From: Pegoplata infirma
Lineage: Eukaryota > Arthropoda > Insecta > Diptera > Anthomyiidae
DNA length: 64,000 bases
Reading direction: 5' to 3'
NCBI GenBank assembly: GCA_963921195.1
Contig: OY992537.1
Location: 55,824,313-55,888,312, forward strand
Positions 11,012 to 22,925 of the stretch are shown here, piece after piece. Both the position numbers and the translations under genes were made by a program. How positions within the stretch are numbered: the first letter of the stretch is position 1; each line of letters begins with the position of its first letter. The notes beneath the pieces were generated by a model. It was not told where the DNA came from and did not search any database. It was given only the letters and a program-made list of their open reading frames with translations.

Positions 11012-11560
11012 AAAACTTTTTAACATGATAATGTTTTTAGGCTGATTTATTTTTTAAAATTTTAAAAAAGTTGCAGGACGCCACGTCAGTTTTTCTATTC
11101 ATGCTACTGATTAAAAAAAAGAAAATATGAATTACTGTTTTAATTTTCTTAAACCCAAAAATTTTAGTAACTTGGGTTTGTAACTTGGATAATAATTCAC
11201 CTCGTGGTGAATAAAAAAAATGAAGCGTAACATAATTATTTTTCATCAATATTTTTTTCATCAATATTTTTTTTTTTTCATTAATATTTTTTTTTTCATC
11301 GATATTTTTTTATCAATATTTTTGTTTTTCATCAATATTTTTTTTTTATAAATATTTTTGTTTATTAATATATTTTTTTTTCATCAATATTTTTTTTATC
11401 AATTATTTTTTCATCAATATTTTTTTTTTCCATCAATATTTTTTTTCATCAATATTTTTTTTCATCAATATTTTTTTTTTTTATCAATATTTTTTTTCAA
11501 TAATATTTTTTTTCCATCAATATTTTTTTTTCATAATTTTTTTTCATTAAATATTTTTGT
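11012..11560 (-). repeat. family F repeat end plus TTTTTTTTCATCAATA microsatellite
   Basis: The left terminus 'aacatgataatgttttt' leads into 'gcaggacgccac' and the palindrome 'ttcacctcgtggtgaa' (about 11200). From about 11236 to 11560 the sequence is a run of 'tttttttcatcaatatt' units with variable T-tract length. The same arrangement recurs at 57473-58110. Phe/Ile-rich open frames across it are artefacts. Confidence 0.75.
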
Positions 11561-12030
11561 TATACCCTCGAATTACAAGGAAGGTATCCCACAGCTTACA
11601 CAAAAAAAAAAGTTTTTTTAATTTTTTTACAAATAATCTTTCTTTACGTTGTGGAAGGTATCAATTAGAGTTTTTCTTTTCCCGGACTTTTTCATTTCCC
11701 GGGAAAGCGGGATTGATTTTTAAATTTCCCGGAATCCCGGGAATTTTCGCAAAAACTAAAAACCCAAAATTTTTTGTAAAAAAAATATATAAAAACCATA
11801 TGAATGGGATTACACTATTTATAATGTTTATTAACACCATAAAAATCTTCTTTAGTACCTTTAAAACTAAAAAAAAATTAAGGTTCGAAAAAAAAGAACA
11901 ATTTTATTACACAGTTTTTATAAAAAACGCCATATATGGCTTTATTACTCATTTGAAAATTTATAAAAGTATTCGTCATTAATTTCCGGAGAGTGTAGGG
12001 GAAAATGTGGAAAAATTTTTCTACTAAATA
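11561..12030. other. non-coding, with CCCGGGAA-type fragment
   Basis: Apart from a GC-rich 'gggaatcccgggaatt'-type patch (about 11685-11750), nothing is supported. The open frame over 11557-11982 has no recognisable homology and spans this repeat patch. Confidence 0.4.
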
Positions 12031-12331
12031 GCAGGATTTTTAATTTTAAGATTGTTTAACAAAAAAGGTTTTTCTGCGTAGCCGGCCTTCGGCCGGGCTT
12101 AGGGATTACAAACTCCATGCATTAAACCCACCCTCTCTGCAAACAAAAGCTATTTTGGTTATTTTGGCCTTTTTGAGGCATAAAAAATTGGATAGCGCAA
12201 AGGCCTAGAAAACTTTACTTTGCGGAGAGGGTGGGTTTAATGCATGGATTTTGTAATCCCTAAGCCCGGCCGGAGGCCGGCTACACAGAAAAACTTTTTT
12301 TGTTAAACAATCTTTAAGTTAAAAACCCTGT
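12031..12331. repeat. 300-bp foldback, GGCCGGGCTTAGGGATTACA family
   Basis: The left arm 'gccggccttcggccgggctt' followed by 'agggattacaaactcca' and 'aaacccaccctctctgc' is mirrored in 12215-12331. A truncated third copy is at about 12425-12475. Four degenerate direct copies lie in the host-gene intron at 42340-42800. Confidence 0.8.
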
Positions 12332-14700
12332 CAATAAAAAATTGGTGCCTCTAGACAACTCTAAGTTCCGAGGTTCGTGGTATATGTGGTTTTTTAATTT
12401 AAAGATAGTAAAAAAAAAAATTTTCTGCGTGGCCGGCCTTTGGCCGGGCTTAGGGATTACAAACTCCATAAATTAATTTAGCGGATTCGCTAAATATTTT
12501 TTTTTTTGGTAGCAGGATTTACGGGGAAATATATTTCCACATTTTGAACTGATATGGCTTTATTTCCACTTTGGTTGCAAAATCAATATGACTTTATTGC
12601 TCAATCGTGTTGGTAATAAAGCCATATGGCCTTATATCCCATTGAATTGAGAAATAAGGCCATATGGCCTTATTGCCTATGGCTTTATTTCACCCCCCCA
12701 AATAAGTATTTTTTAAAGTATTTTTAACGGAATATGTTATTTCACATCGCTTTTTCTGTTTTAATAATTAAAATTCATTATTTATTCTAATTAATCTCAG
12801 TTAATTTTTACAATTGGTTCTTAACGCTTTGCCTCTAAAACACAATGAAACTGATTCAGAGGAATTTCTCAATTATGTCTCCACTCAAAAAATTATATCA
12901 TTAACTGTTTGCAGTTTATTTAAAAAGTTTTCCGTTTAATCGTTTTTAAAAGAAAAAACATTTGTGTTTAATGTTCATTTTTTATTAATGACTACTTCAG
13001 TCCTTTGTTTCAAAAATAAGACACTAAAAAATAAAGACTTTCATTAACATTTAATTTTTAAAGTCATTTATTTTTGTTCTGTAAGTAAAAACTACTGATT
13101 ATTCTTTTGATTTTTAATGATTTGTGTAAGTAATTTTTTTTTTAAATTGTTGGTATTTTTTAATGAAATATCATTAGTTTTTACATACACAAGTCAGTTA
13201 TTTTTTTATAGAAAAAAAAAAATAAAAAAATTATTTATAGAAATATAAAAACATGTTTGTATCAAGTGACTTTGGCACGATGGGTAGAGTGTCTGGCCAG
13301 AATGTAGTTGATTGCGGAATCGATTCCCCAAAAATTTTATTAAAAATTTTTAAAAAAATATTTCAATAAAAATTGTAAAAAATTACCTACGAAATCATTA
13401 ATTTTTAATGTTTTCGTAGGTTATTTTTTTGAAATTTGTTGGTAAAAATAACAGAACTATCATTAATTTTTAATGTATTCGTTGGTTATTTTTTTCGAAT
13501 TTGTTGGTAAAAATGAGTGAAAAAAACGTAATTTTTTAATGTTTAATGTTATTTATTTTAGAAAATTTTGTCAACAGTAAAAAATAAATGTTGATGTTTG
13601 TTAAAACAAATGAATAATTACTGGGATGATTTTCAATTGTTTATTCACTAGTTTTAAGTGTGTTTTTCATTTGTTTTTGCCTACAAAATATTTTGAGTGT
13701 CTGAAACTGAATGTAACTATTTCAGAGAAATTAAATTATCAGAAAATTTACAACAAAAAAGTTATTAAAAAATTTAAAAATTCTGATTTCTAAAAGGAAA
13801 CCCCGTTAATTTCAGAGTCATTCTTTAAACTGATTTTATATCAATTTATCGATTTAAAAAGAATCATGTCCAGAGACATAAATATTTTTTATAGAAACAA
13901 ATAATCATACTGCAAATTTTTCTAATGCAGGCCTCAGAAAGAAAATTTCTCAGCTTTTGAAAAAAAGTATCAGGTTCTGATAATTATATCCTATCGAAGA
14001 TTTAGATATTGTGAGACTTTTTTAATTTCGTCAGTCTCAGATTTTATAAAATTTTTTTTATTTAGAAGGTCTCTCTTGGAATACTTTTGGGCCCTCCTGG
14101 TCCTTGCGTACGATTCTGCCATCAATTATCAAGAATTTTAGTAAAATCTCTAAAAAATCACATACAAAATAATCAGTCAAAAAATCAACAATTTCAAAGG
14201 AACGAAAATTCCCGGGAATTCTCGCTCTATTTCCCAGGATTTCGGGATCGAAAATTCACGGGAATTCCCGGGAAATCCCGTCCCGGGAATTCCCGTGAAA
14301 AACTCTATGTAGTATCAATACATTCGGCAAGGCCAAATTTACCAATTTTACTTTTTTATTAATAATCTTATTTTCATTAAACCATTTTTTTCATTACAAA
14401 CTTTTTTTTTTCGACATTGACCAAGAGATAGATGAATGTCTAAGAAACCTTTACTGATCAATAATGTATAAACTTAATGGGGTCCTCGGCCGTTATTTTT
14501 ATATCTTTTATTTTTTTTTCCAGAAAAATTTTGCCATAAAAAAATGAATTCATGAAATCATATTCATCAACATTTATCGCATGGGAAAGGGTGTTCCCAA
14601 ACGTCTCCTGACAACCCCCTCAAAAAAAAAAAAACGTCCCAGTCAAATCATTTTAACGTGTTGGCTGTGCCAAATCTTTTTACTCCACACTCAAAAAAAA
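12332..14700. other. non-coding, several short local repeats
   Basis: No gene is seen. 'ccatatggccttatt' words cluster at 12550-12690. A 65-bp direct repeat with 'atcattaatttttaatg' starts at 13394 and again at 13459. A tRNA-like block lies at 13263-13327. Satellite fragments with 'ttctgataat' and 'gtctcagatt' occur at 13930-14050. A 'gggaattcccggg' cluster is at 14205-14300. Confidence 0.5.
13263..13327 (+). repeat. tRNA-like segment (possible SINE head)
   Basis: 'gatgggtagagtgtctgg' resembles an A box and 'ggaatcgattcccc' a B box, about 30 bp apart, followed by A/T-rich sequence. There is no convincing acceptor stem, so it is a pseudogene or SINE remnant rather than a functional tRNA gene. 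Confidence 0.35.
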
Positions 14701-14734
14701 AAAAAATTTTAAACTAGCAAAAAATTTGGTTAAA

Positions 14735-15195
14735 ATTAGCAAAAACAAGTGAGAGTGTTAAATTTGGCTGTGCCGAATCTTTTATAACCTCCAAAATGTA
14801 AAAAAAAATTGTCAGGGGCGTTTGTTTTTGGGAGGGGGGGGGGGGGTTGATGGGGGTCAGTTGGGGACGTTGAGAGCATCCCGGTAAATATAACAAATGT
14901 TTCATTTATTTAACAAAAATACAAAAAACATTTAAAAAAAAGTGTATTTTTTCAGAGGTTGGTTCAGTTCTTCAAGGGGAAACTTTTTCCCCCTGAGCCG
15001 ATTTTGCCCATTTACGGACTTAACCTGCCTAGGACCATAAGACATATTCATGCCAAATTGCAGGAGGCTAGCTCTTTTATTTTGGACTGTATCGTACCAG
15101 CTACAGACGGACGGACGGACGGACGTGCGGACATTCAAAGAATGTCTTAGACAAAGTGTGTATACCCCCATACTGTGGTTGGAGGGTATAAAAAG
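14735..15195 (+). repeat. dispersed fly-type repeat with ACGG tetranucleotide run
   Basis: It starts 'aacaagtgagagtgttaaat', passes a long G-run (about 14835), then 'acggacggacggacggac' (about 15106-15125), and ends 'ttggagggtataaaa'. This looks like a fuller copy of the repeat whose fragments occur at 4636, 52900 and 58210. The class is unassigned. Overlapping open frames on both strands are repeat-derived. Confidence 0.55.
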
Positions 15196-15377
15196 CTGTA
15201 GTTTTGGACGTAACAACAATTTTAGTAATATTAGCAAAATCATGTTGCTAATCAAAAAATTAGGAAAAAAACAATACCATTTTATTTTGGTAAAAAATCA
15301 ACCTTGAAAAATTAGCAAAAAAAATGGTAAAACTAGCAAAGAAAAACGGTAAAAAAATTCTAAAAATTTTGCAGCCT

Positions 15378-15500
15378 ATTTTTGAGCATCAAATTCTTTA
15401 AAGGTAGTTATAGCATCATCAACCATTAATCCAGTTGTTGGATGGCTTCTTTGCTTTGGTATTGGCAGCATCTTCTATTGAGTTCTTCTCGACGTTTTTC
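15378..15500 (-). pseudogene. possible linker-histone H1 remnant
   Basis: Read on the minus strand, one frame contains SHPTTGLMVDDAITTFKE, which resembles the start of the H1 globular domain (SHPPT..MVD.-I..-LKE in insect H1). A neighbouring frame just upstream reads TKAKK, as in fly H1 tails. The similarity covers only about 20 residues across a frame change and stops at a stop codon. This is recognition from memory and could be chance. Confidence 0.25.
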
Positions 15501-15699
15501 ACACTAGAACACAATTTTTTTTCTTAAAACTAAGAAAAGAAAAAAAAAGAAAAAGTATTACCATTTCTTTAACGAAAATACTAACAGTTTTGGTAAAATT
15601 ACTGTAAAATAAAAAATAAAAAACTAGCAAAAAAAAATAGTACAAACACCATAAAATTTTTGTATTTTACCAATAGTAAATTGCCAAAAAGTAATGTAA

Positions 15700-17012
15700 A
15701 AATTAAATTTTTACAATTTTTTTGACAATGTTTAGTTGACGTAAATTACAACACCTTTTACTAATAGGTTTATTCGATTACCATACTACAATCTACTATT
15801 TTTTATTCATTTTACTACAGCTGGAAATTTTCAATACAAAAAGTAAACAAAACTTTCCAGTTGTAGTAGATTGTAGTAAGAAATTTGGGTAATCGCATAG
15901 ACCTAATATTTTGACTAACAATTAGTTTTTTTTTATTGTATTTTTTTGATTATATGTTTTGTTTTAATTTGTTTTTTCTTCAAAGCAAAACGAAAAAGAA
16001 TTACAATTCAGGCATATTTGCGGACATATTGGAAAATACGTCCCTGTTTGCATACTACTTATATGTACTGTCGTTTAAATTTATTTGGCAGAGCTTAAAC
16101 AAATTTTGATTGTTTGACTAATTCTGTTTTTTCTGGATAGTTTTATGAAAATTTACCATTGAAATTTACAATTTTTTGGATTTTTCTTGTTCTTCTTCTT
16201 TCTGCTTGGTTGGAAATACTACATATTTTTGAAACAATTTAAAGAATTTACCCAAAATAATCAAATAAACTGTACACGTTTTTACACGCATTTAACCTTC
16301 AATTTTTTAAAATATCGATAAAAATGTATAAAACAATAAAAACAAATTGTAACCTGACCAGTTAAACGTTCCATCCGATCAAGTTCACCACCGAATTTTT
16401 ATTTTTTTATCAATCATATTTTGATTTTGTTTTACGTTTTTTGGCTGAAGTTTAAATCATTAAAATGCAGTACCAATCAGTCTGTGTCAGTCGGCGTGTA
16501 TTGAATATTTTTTACACACATTTTTTGTTATAGTTTTTGTTTTACCAAAATCATTAAACTTCTTTTATATGTAAATGATATAATTTGCGTAAAATTTAAT
16601 AAAATGACGACAATAATAAATAATAAATCGTCTTAAGTAGGTCTTTTATTACAATCATAAAACATTGGTTTTATGATGATTAATTTGAAGTTTTTCAAAA
16701 TTAAAAGTAATAAAAATTGTGTTAGGTCAGTTAATATCGGCTGTAAAGGTTTGAAATCAATTGATAATAAATCTATAATCGAGATTAATAATATCAGCAT
16801 TCGTTTTTGGGGGGAAAAATTCATGAGAATTTCCGGGATTTTTTTTATTAGACTTTTTCGGGAGTTTTTTTAAGAAAATGTTATAAATAATACTGCTCTA
16901 CAAAAATAAACTTTTTTTGGCACAGACTTCTAGGGTACATTTTCTAAAGAACTTTAGCTTCCTAAACATGAATCTATCTGTAGTAAAATTGTATCAAATA
17001 GCCTTCTTGAGA
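15700..17012. other. AT-rich non-coding stretch
   Basis: No gene can be supported. A short inverted repeat around 15760-15910 ('aataggtttattcgattacc' against 'ggtaatcgcatagacctaat') flanks 'ctactacagctgg', suggesting a small MITE. Overlapping short open frames at 16633-16873 lie on both strands and are not convincing. Confidence 0.4.
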
Positions 17013-17014
17013 TA

Positions 17015-18670
17015 CAGTGCCGGTCAAAAAAATAGCACCAATGACAAAATCTCTATTCATTCAATTAAAACAAAATGCGTATTTGTTTAAAGTAAATATT
17101 CAAAACTCTTATACTAAGTATATACCCCTTAAATATTTTTACTTTTTCCAAAAATTGTAGACGGTTCTTTTTTAATGATCGATATTTAAAAAAAAAACTC
17201 TGAATCAGTGCAGTCAATAAAATAGCACCGAATGACAAAATTTCTTTAAAAAAAATAATATTGTTTTAATTATTTAAATAAAAGTGTTAAATATTAAAGA
17301 AAGATTGTTTTTATTTATAAAAAAATTTAATTCATTACAAAATTTGACATTTATTTTCAAAAAATATGACGTGGAAGGTATTACACTCCTCAAAAACGTG
17401 CTTTTGTAAAAGATATGATTTCTGAACATAAACTATATTCTGAAATAGGAAAATTGGTTGGATGCGCTTATAAAATGATTGGAAATTCAACAAAATTAAC
17501 TTTAGAGCTTTAAAAACTTAGTCACAAGCGATGTTTGTCACCATTAGTGGTTAGGTGTTTGTAATGACAATGGAAGAAAGCCCCATCTACGGCAGCTCCA
17601 GAGCTAAAAAAGGACAGCAAATGGCGAAAATGGTTGTCAAAGATTACAAAACAACAACATTAACGCTTGTAGATTCGGAAAAGTGCGCCTACTCTCACTT
17701 AAGCATGCTGCAAGTCGTTTGAAGTTTGCTAACAGTAACTCAGAATGAACAGCTTTAAAGTGGATCAATGTTCTATGGACAAATGAACCCATTTTTGTTT
17801 TATTTTGAGACATTGGATCACATATCTACGTTAGAAGACCCTAAAACGCGAAATTAAATCCAAAATTCGAAATAAAAATAACTTAAAATGGTGCTTATGG
17901 TATGGGGGATATTTTCCTCCTGATGAGTGGGGTTCATATATTGGACCATGGCTCACATATTGGACTAGATCAACCGTGGATATACACTTAACGTTTATAT
18001 CCTCCAGAAAGTAATGTTACCATAAGTTTCTGAGCAAATGCCACTAATTTAGGTCTTTTAGCACGTCAATTACCCAAAGCATGATGGGAAATTGGCGAAA
18101 AATTGGGTATGGACAATAAAGTAAACGTGATGGAATGGCCTGGTGAGTCCCCAGATCTAGACCAAATCGATAGTTAATGGACAGCTATATAAGTAGAAGG
18201 GAGTGTCTCGAATACAACCAACTTGTAATGAAGCTCTTTGGGTGGCTGTTCAGCAAATCTGGAACTCAATTTCGAATTAAAGATTCCAAAATCTCGCAAA
18301 TTCGGTACAAAAACGTTGTACAGAGGCAATTGTCAACAATGAGCACTCGACAAAATTTTTTTTTAATATTTAAAGATATCAAAACAATACTGAATTCATA
18401 ATCCATTCGTTTTTCAAATTTAAGAATTAAATTTTAATACAAAAAGTACTGTGGTGCTATTTTTTTGACTGAGTCTTTTTGAAGTTTTTTTAAAAACTCG
18501 GAAAATTTTTAATAAAATAAAAAACCGAATTAGCCTTTTCTTATGTAATATTGTTTCACACTCATGTAAGTATCTTATGACAAGTTGTCAGTGGCATAAG
18601 TTAAAATTGTTAAAAAAACCATCGAAGAAAATTTTGTTATATCCTGGTGCTATTTTTTTGACCGCAGCTG
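17015..18670 (+). mobile_element. decayed Tc1-like transposon with IR/DR ends
   Basis: A 1,656-bp element flanked by TA on both sides (17013-17014 and 18671-18672). The outer ends read 'cagtgccggtcaaaaaaat' and, on the other strand, 'cagctgcggtcaaaaaaat'. A second copy of the motif lies about 190-200 bp inside each end (17206 'cagtgcagtcaataaaat' and, inverted, about 18451-18474). This gives the two-repeats-per-end IR/DR layout known from some Tc1/mariner elements. A TA target is standard for that superfamily. The interior carries a broken transposase. Confidence 0.9.
17360..18345 (+). pseudogene. Tc1-like transposase, inactivated
   Basis: Conceptual translation in shifting frames gives recognisable Tc1 pieces in the expected order. 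These are an N-terminal helix-turn-helix part with EIGKLVGCAYKM; a piece corresponding to the MVWG-FS block (VLMVWGIFS); PKHDGKLAKNW, matching the usual N-PKH segment around the second catalytic Asp; and WPGESPDLDQID, matching the WP-SPDLNPIE block. Several in-frame stops and frame changes interrupt it, so it cannot produce transposase. Identification rests on motif order and on the Tc1-type ends that enclose it. Confidence 0.85.
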
Positions 18671-19011
18671 TATAGGCATTTTAATTTTTGTGGACCAAGC
18701 CCTGAAAATTGAAAAATTTTTGAAAATAGAAAAAGTTTTTTTTTTTTTTTTTTAAATCATTTATTAATGCAATCTATCATAAATTGATATTAATCATTAC
18801 ACGTGACTTAAAATTATTTGACTATGAAGTGGAGATGATCCAGTGATCATCCCACAGATAACTTAAAACTAAAAAAATAAAATATATATAAAAATAATTC
18901 CTTAGTGTACTCTGGGCCATTTTAAGGGGTTCATCTAAGTAGGTCCTGGGGAGCTCTTCTTCTGAGTCGGACAAAAGTAGTTGCGTTTACCATTAAAGTT
19001 GACGCTACACT

Positions 19012-19085
19012 AAAAAAAAAACTGTAAAGTTAGCAAAAAAAGCTTTGAAACCTACAAGAAAATTTGCTGATTTTGAACCCACAAT
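19012..19085 (+). repeat. ACACT-ended, TTAGC-rich MITE end
   Basis: It starts 'acactaaaaaaaaaactgta' and contains 'gttagcaaaaaaagc', 'cctacaagaaaatttgctg' and 'attttgaaccca'. A very similar end occurs inverted at 34815-34895. Related 'ttagcaaaa'-rich pieces ending in 'gagtgt' or 'acactc' occur at 14688-14740, 15225-15360 and 26870-27095. Confidence 0.5.
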
Positions 19086-19572
19086 TATTTTGCTAAAGTT
19101 AGCAAAAACGTTTTGCTAAAAATTAGTTAACTGAATTTTTTTTATTTCAACTTAGTTCATACACATTTGAGGACCCCATTGGGTTCGGACCCGATAGGTC
19201 CAGACCCCGATGGGCCTAGACCTAGTTGGGTTCCTTAAAAGTCGTCATAGTTTTTGATCCAAAATTTGTGTCCGTTTCGCTCTACCTTGCTTAGTTTTTG
19301 AGATACGTGATTTTAGGGGACCACCGGGGTTTTGAGAATTACAAAACTCGATAACTTCAAAAATATTACTCGGAGAGCTTTTGATAATTTTGCGGTCTTG
19401 TTCTTGACTTTTTGTTGTGTCGGCAATATTTACCGAGATATGAGCATTTTAAAATTTTCGGGAATGCTAACTTTTTTGGATACAAAGTTAGGACCCATTA
19501 GGGTCCACACATGTGAAGAGGACCGGCGACACTATGGAGAGCCCAAGAACCAAAAATGGCATCCATTTTTAA

Positions 19573-19690
19573 CATGATAATGTTTTTAGGCTGGGGTCTA
19601 ATTTTAAAAAAGTTGCAGGACGCCACCTCAGTTTGACTATATAAGCTAACGATTACACAAAAAAGAAAATGAGAATTACTGTTTTCATTT
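19573..19690 (-). repeat. family F repeat end, truncated
   Basis: It carries the terminus 'aacatgataatgtttttagg' and the 'gcaggacgccacctcag' block in the same order as the copies at 11012 and 57473. It breaks off before the 'ttcacc' palindrome. Confidence 0.6.
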
Positions 19691-19931
19691 TATTACAACC
19701 TTAAACTTCGATAATTATTTAAAATTAATAAATAAAATAAAAAAAACACATAGTTTTAGGCGCCGCTACTCGATTAACGCAGCATTGCCATACCAAATAT
19801 CGCATTTCCAATTGGATTAGTTACCATCATCGCAAAACTAACCAGTATATTTGAAAATAGAATATCTACAAGCAAGAACAACATAAAAAGCGCCGTCTGG
19901 CGGAAATTTTATAAGTATTCGTTTTTTGTAG

Positions 19932-21582
19932 TAGAGATGCGAACGTGACACGTGATTACGCGTGATCATGAGTGAAATTTACGCTTGATTAAAAAAAAAA
20001 TTTCGTGCGTGAGATTGCGTGAGTAATTTTGGCTTCGTCAGTTTGCGTGATTGTTGTGTGCTGTCTAAAACAGAAAACTACACCATTTACAGATGAAATT
20101 CGAAAAAGATCAATTGTTATTCGAAGATTATATTTGTAATTCGAAGATTCCATTTGTAATTCGAAGATTCCATTTGTAATTCGAAGATTCCATTTGTAAT
20201 TCGTAAAAGATCAATTGTAATTCGTAAAAGATCAATTATAATTCGTAAAAAATCAATTGTAATTCGTAAAAGATCAATTGTAATTCGTAAAAGATCAATT
20301 GTAATTCGAAAAAGATCAATTGTAATTCGTAAAAGATCAATTGTAATTCGTAAAAGATCAATTGTAATTCGAAGATTCCAATTGTAATTCGTAAAAGATC
20401 AATTGTAATTAAAAAAAGATCAATTGTAATTCGAAGATTCCAATTGTAATTCGTAAAAGATCAATTGTAATTCGAAAAAGATCAATTGTAATTCGTAAAA
20501 GATCAATTGTAATTCGTAAAAGATAAATTGTAATTCGTAAAAGATCAATTGTAATTCAAAAAAGATCAATTGTTATTCGTAAAAGATCAATTGTAATTCG
20601 AAAAAGATCAATTGTAATTCGAAAAAGTTTAATTGTAATTCGTAAAAGATCAATTGTAATTCGAAAAAGATCAATTGTTATTCGAAAAAGATCAATTGTA
20701 ATTCGAAAAAGATCAATTGTAATTCGTGAAAGATCAATTGTAATTCGTAAAAGATCAATTGTAATTCGAAAAAGATCAATTGTAATTTGTAAAAGATCAA
20801 TTGTAATTCGTAAAAGATCAATTGTTATTCGAAGATTCCAATTGTAATTCGTAAATTATCCATGGAAATTCAGTTGATGTTTTTCGAATTACAATTGGAA
20901 TCTTCGAATTACAATTGATCTTTTACGAATTACAATTGATCTTTTACGAATTACAATTGATCTTTTTCGAATTACAAATGATCTTTTACGAATTACAATT
21001 GATCTTTTCGAATTACAATTGATCTTTTACGAATTACAATTGGAATCTTCGAATTACAATTGATCTTTTTCGAATTACAATTGATACTTTACGAATTCCA
21101 ATTGGAATCTTCGAATTACAATTGATCTTTTACGAATTACAATTGATCTTTTTCGAATTACAATTGATCTTTTACAAATTACAATTGATCTTTTACGAAT
21201 TATAATTGATCTTTTACGAATTACAATTGATCTTTTACGAATTACAATTGATCATTTACGAATTACAATTGGAGTCTTCGAATTACAAATGGAATATTCG
21301 AATTACAATTGGAGTATTCTAATTACAAATGGAATCTTCGAATTACAAATAGAATCTTCGAATTGCAATTGATCTTTTTCGAATTACATCTGTAAATGGT
21401 GTAGTAAGAAAGTCGTCATCATATTGAATTTAAAGGGTAACTAATACAAAATTGTGATTAAAATAAGCTTTTATGCACGTGAGCGTGCGTAAACGTAAGC
21501 AGAAAAAACAGTTTTGTAAGTGAGCAATACTTTTATTTCGTGTGCGTGAGTAAGTCAAAATTCACTCACGCGCCCATCTCTA
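19932..21582. mobile_element. 1.65-kb non-autonomous hAT-like foldback element
   Basis: It starts TAGAGATGCG, ends with the matching inverted CGCCCATCTCTA, and is flanked by a perfect 8-bp target duplication 'ttttgtag' (19924-19931 and 21583-21590). An 8-bp duplication with TAGAG-type ends fits the hAT superfamily. Subterminal zones of about 100 bp are dense in 'cacg' and 'cgtg' words. The core is an inverted 21-bp minisatellite. No transposase is encoded. It is a relative of 21866-25029, sharing ends and TCACG subterminal repeats. Confidence 0.9.
20080..21395. repeat. inverted 21-bp minisatellite
   Basis: The left arm (about 20080-20868) is a tandem array of roughly 37 units containing 'aattcgtaaaagatcaattg'. 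The right arm (about 20883-21395) is the inverted array of roughly 24 units. A short non-repetitive hinge with 'ttatccatggaaattcag' separates them. Variant units of 20 bp carry 'aattcgaagattcc'. Both arms end in a single-copy inverted motif ('acaccatttacagatg' on the left, 'catctgtaaatggtgt' on the right), so the array lies inside an older palindrome. Confidence 0.9.
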
Positions 21583-21663
21583 TTTTGTAGTATGTATCTA
21601 TAATATTGTCGGATAACCACAAGCAAGAACAAAACACTGTTTATGTTGGCATTTAAATATTAT

Positions 21664-21730
21664 GCGGTAGCCTAGCTGAAGTGTGTCAGACTCGGAAACA
21701 GTGGGTCCGGGGATCGTCTCCGTGATCAGT
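21664..21730 (+). repeat. tRNA-like SINE head
   Basis: 'tagcctagctgaagtgtgtc' (A-box-like) and 'ggtccggggatcgtctcc' (B-box-like) are followed by a T-rich tail. It is nearly the same as the segment at 4918, which supports a family rather than chance. Confidence 0.5.
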
Positions 21731-22305
21731 CAACTTATTTTTTAAATTTCGTTTTTTTTAGCTTGTTTATTTTTTTTTTTTTTTGTTAAGACCAAATTTT
21801 TTTTAAACCTTTATACATTTTTTTATTAAATTATAAAAAAAGTTAGAAAAAGGCATTGTTTTAAGTAGAGTTGGGATCGTGAGTGACTTTTCAATCACGA
21901 TCACGCACGCTCACGAAAAAAAAAATGTAATCACGCACGATCACGCACGAACATTTTTTTTCTGCTCACGCTCACGCACGCTCACGTGAGTAGAAACAAA
22001 AATTAATCACGCTCACGACGTAATCACGATCACGAAATACTCACGAATTAAAATATGTAAAAAAAATGTATGTCATATTTTTTTATGAATTACCTAGTTG
22101 GGGAAGTCCTTGTGCCATCCGTGGTGACGGCTCGCTGACATGTCAGAGTCACACCTGACATCCCCATGACATCTCTATATACCGAGTTGAGGATAGTTTC
22201 AAAAAAACTTCAAAATTTCCTCAATCATAATCAGCAGTTGTCAGGTGGTGCTGACATTCCTAGACATTTCCCCTAAGTCGCCTTTGTGGAAATGTCTGAT
22301 ATACT

Positions 22306-22925
22306 CAAAGGTTCGAAAGAATTAATTCTTTAATTCAATTTTCTAATTCGAATTAAAAAAATAGAATTTTGCATTCCCTAAAATCATTCAACTTTCAAAA
22401 TCACTGAATTAATTCTTTCAAGAATTCATTCCTTAAGAATGATCATTCTTAAGGAATGAACTATTTTGTATCCAAATCAATCTACTACAAATTGAATGTT
22501 GAAATTTTCTTATCATTCAATTTTAAACAGTGAAGCGCAACACATATACACACAGTTTTATGCTTGTGTGGGAAGCAGCAGACGAGACGTCGACAAAACA
22601 ACAGCCAATCGTTTACACACGAAGATGCTTAAAATGCATACAAGCAACACATTTTTGAAAATATAAAGGGAATGAAATAAAAAATCATCATTCAATTTGT
22701 AATAGATTTGAATGATGAACAATTTTGATCATTCAATTGAATGATTAGCTTGGAAGGAATTAATTCTCTCGGGAATTAATTCAATTTGATTTAAGCTTTG
22801 AGAATTAAACCTTTGAATTAATTCGTGCTGAATGCTAGTAAGGAATGATAATTCAAAACATTTTAAAATAGAATTGAACTTTTTGGGAATTAATTCTCAA
22901 TAGAATTAATTCGTTCGAAGCTCTG
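22306..22925. mobile_element. nested 620-bp hAT-like MITE (AATTAATTC-rich)
   Basis: The ends are CAAAGGTTCGAAAGAATTAA and, inverted, CAGAGCTTCGAACGAATTAA. The flanks are a perfect 8-bp duplication 'gatatact' (22298-22305 and 22926-22933). CARAG-type ends with an 8-bp duplication fit hAT. The interior is dense in 'gaattaattc' and 'attcaa' words and has no coding capacity. It lies inside the 21866-25029 element, so it inserted later. Confidence 0.85.

Noticed and set aside
20080..21395. CRISPR-like regular repeat spacing
   Set aside because: It is a contiguous 21-bp minisatellite with no unique spacers, in a eukaryotic context.
22168..22176. 'catctcta' as a possible right end for the element starting at 21866
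   Set aside because: It lacks the matching GTGCCC context, the flanking 8 bp do not match 'gttttaag', and the end at 25029 fits perfectly.
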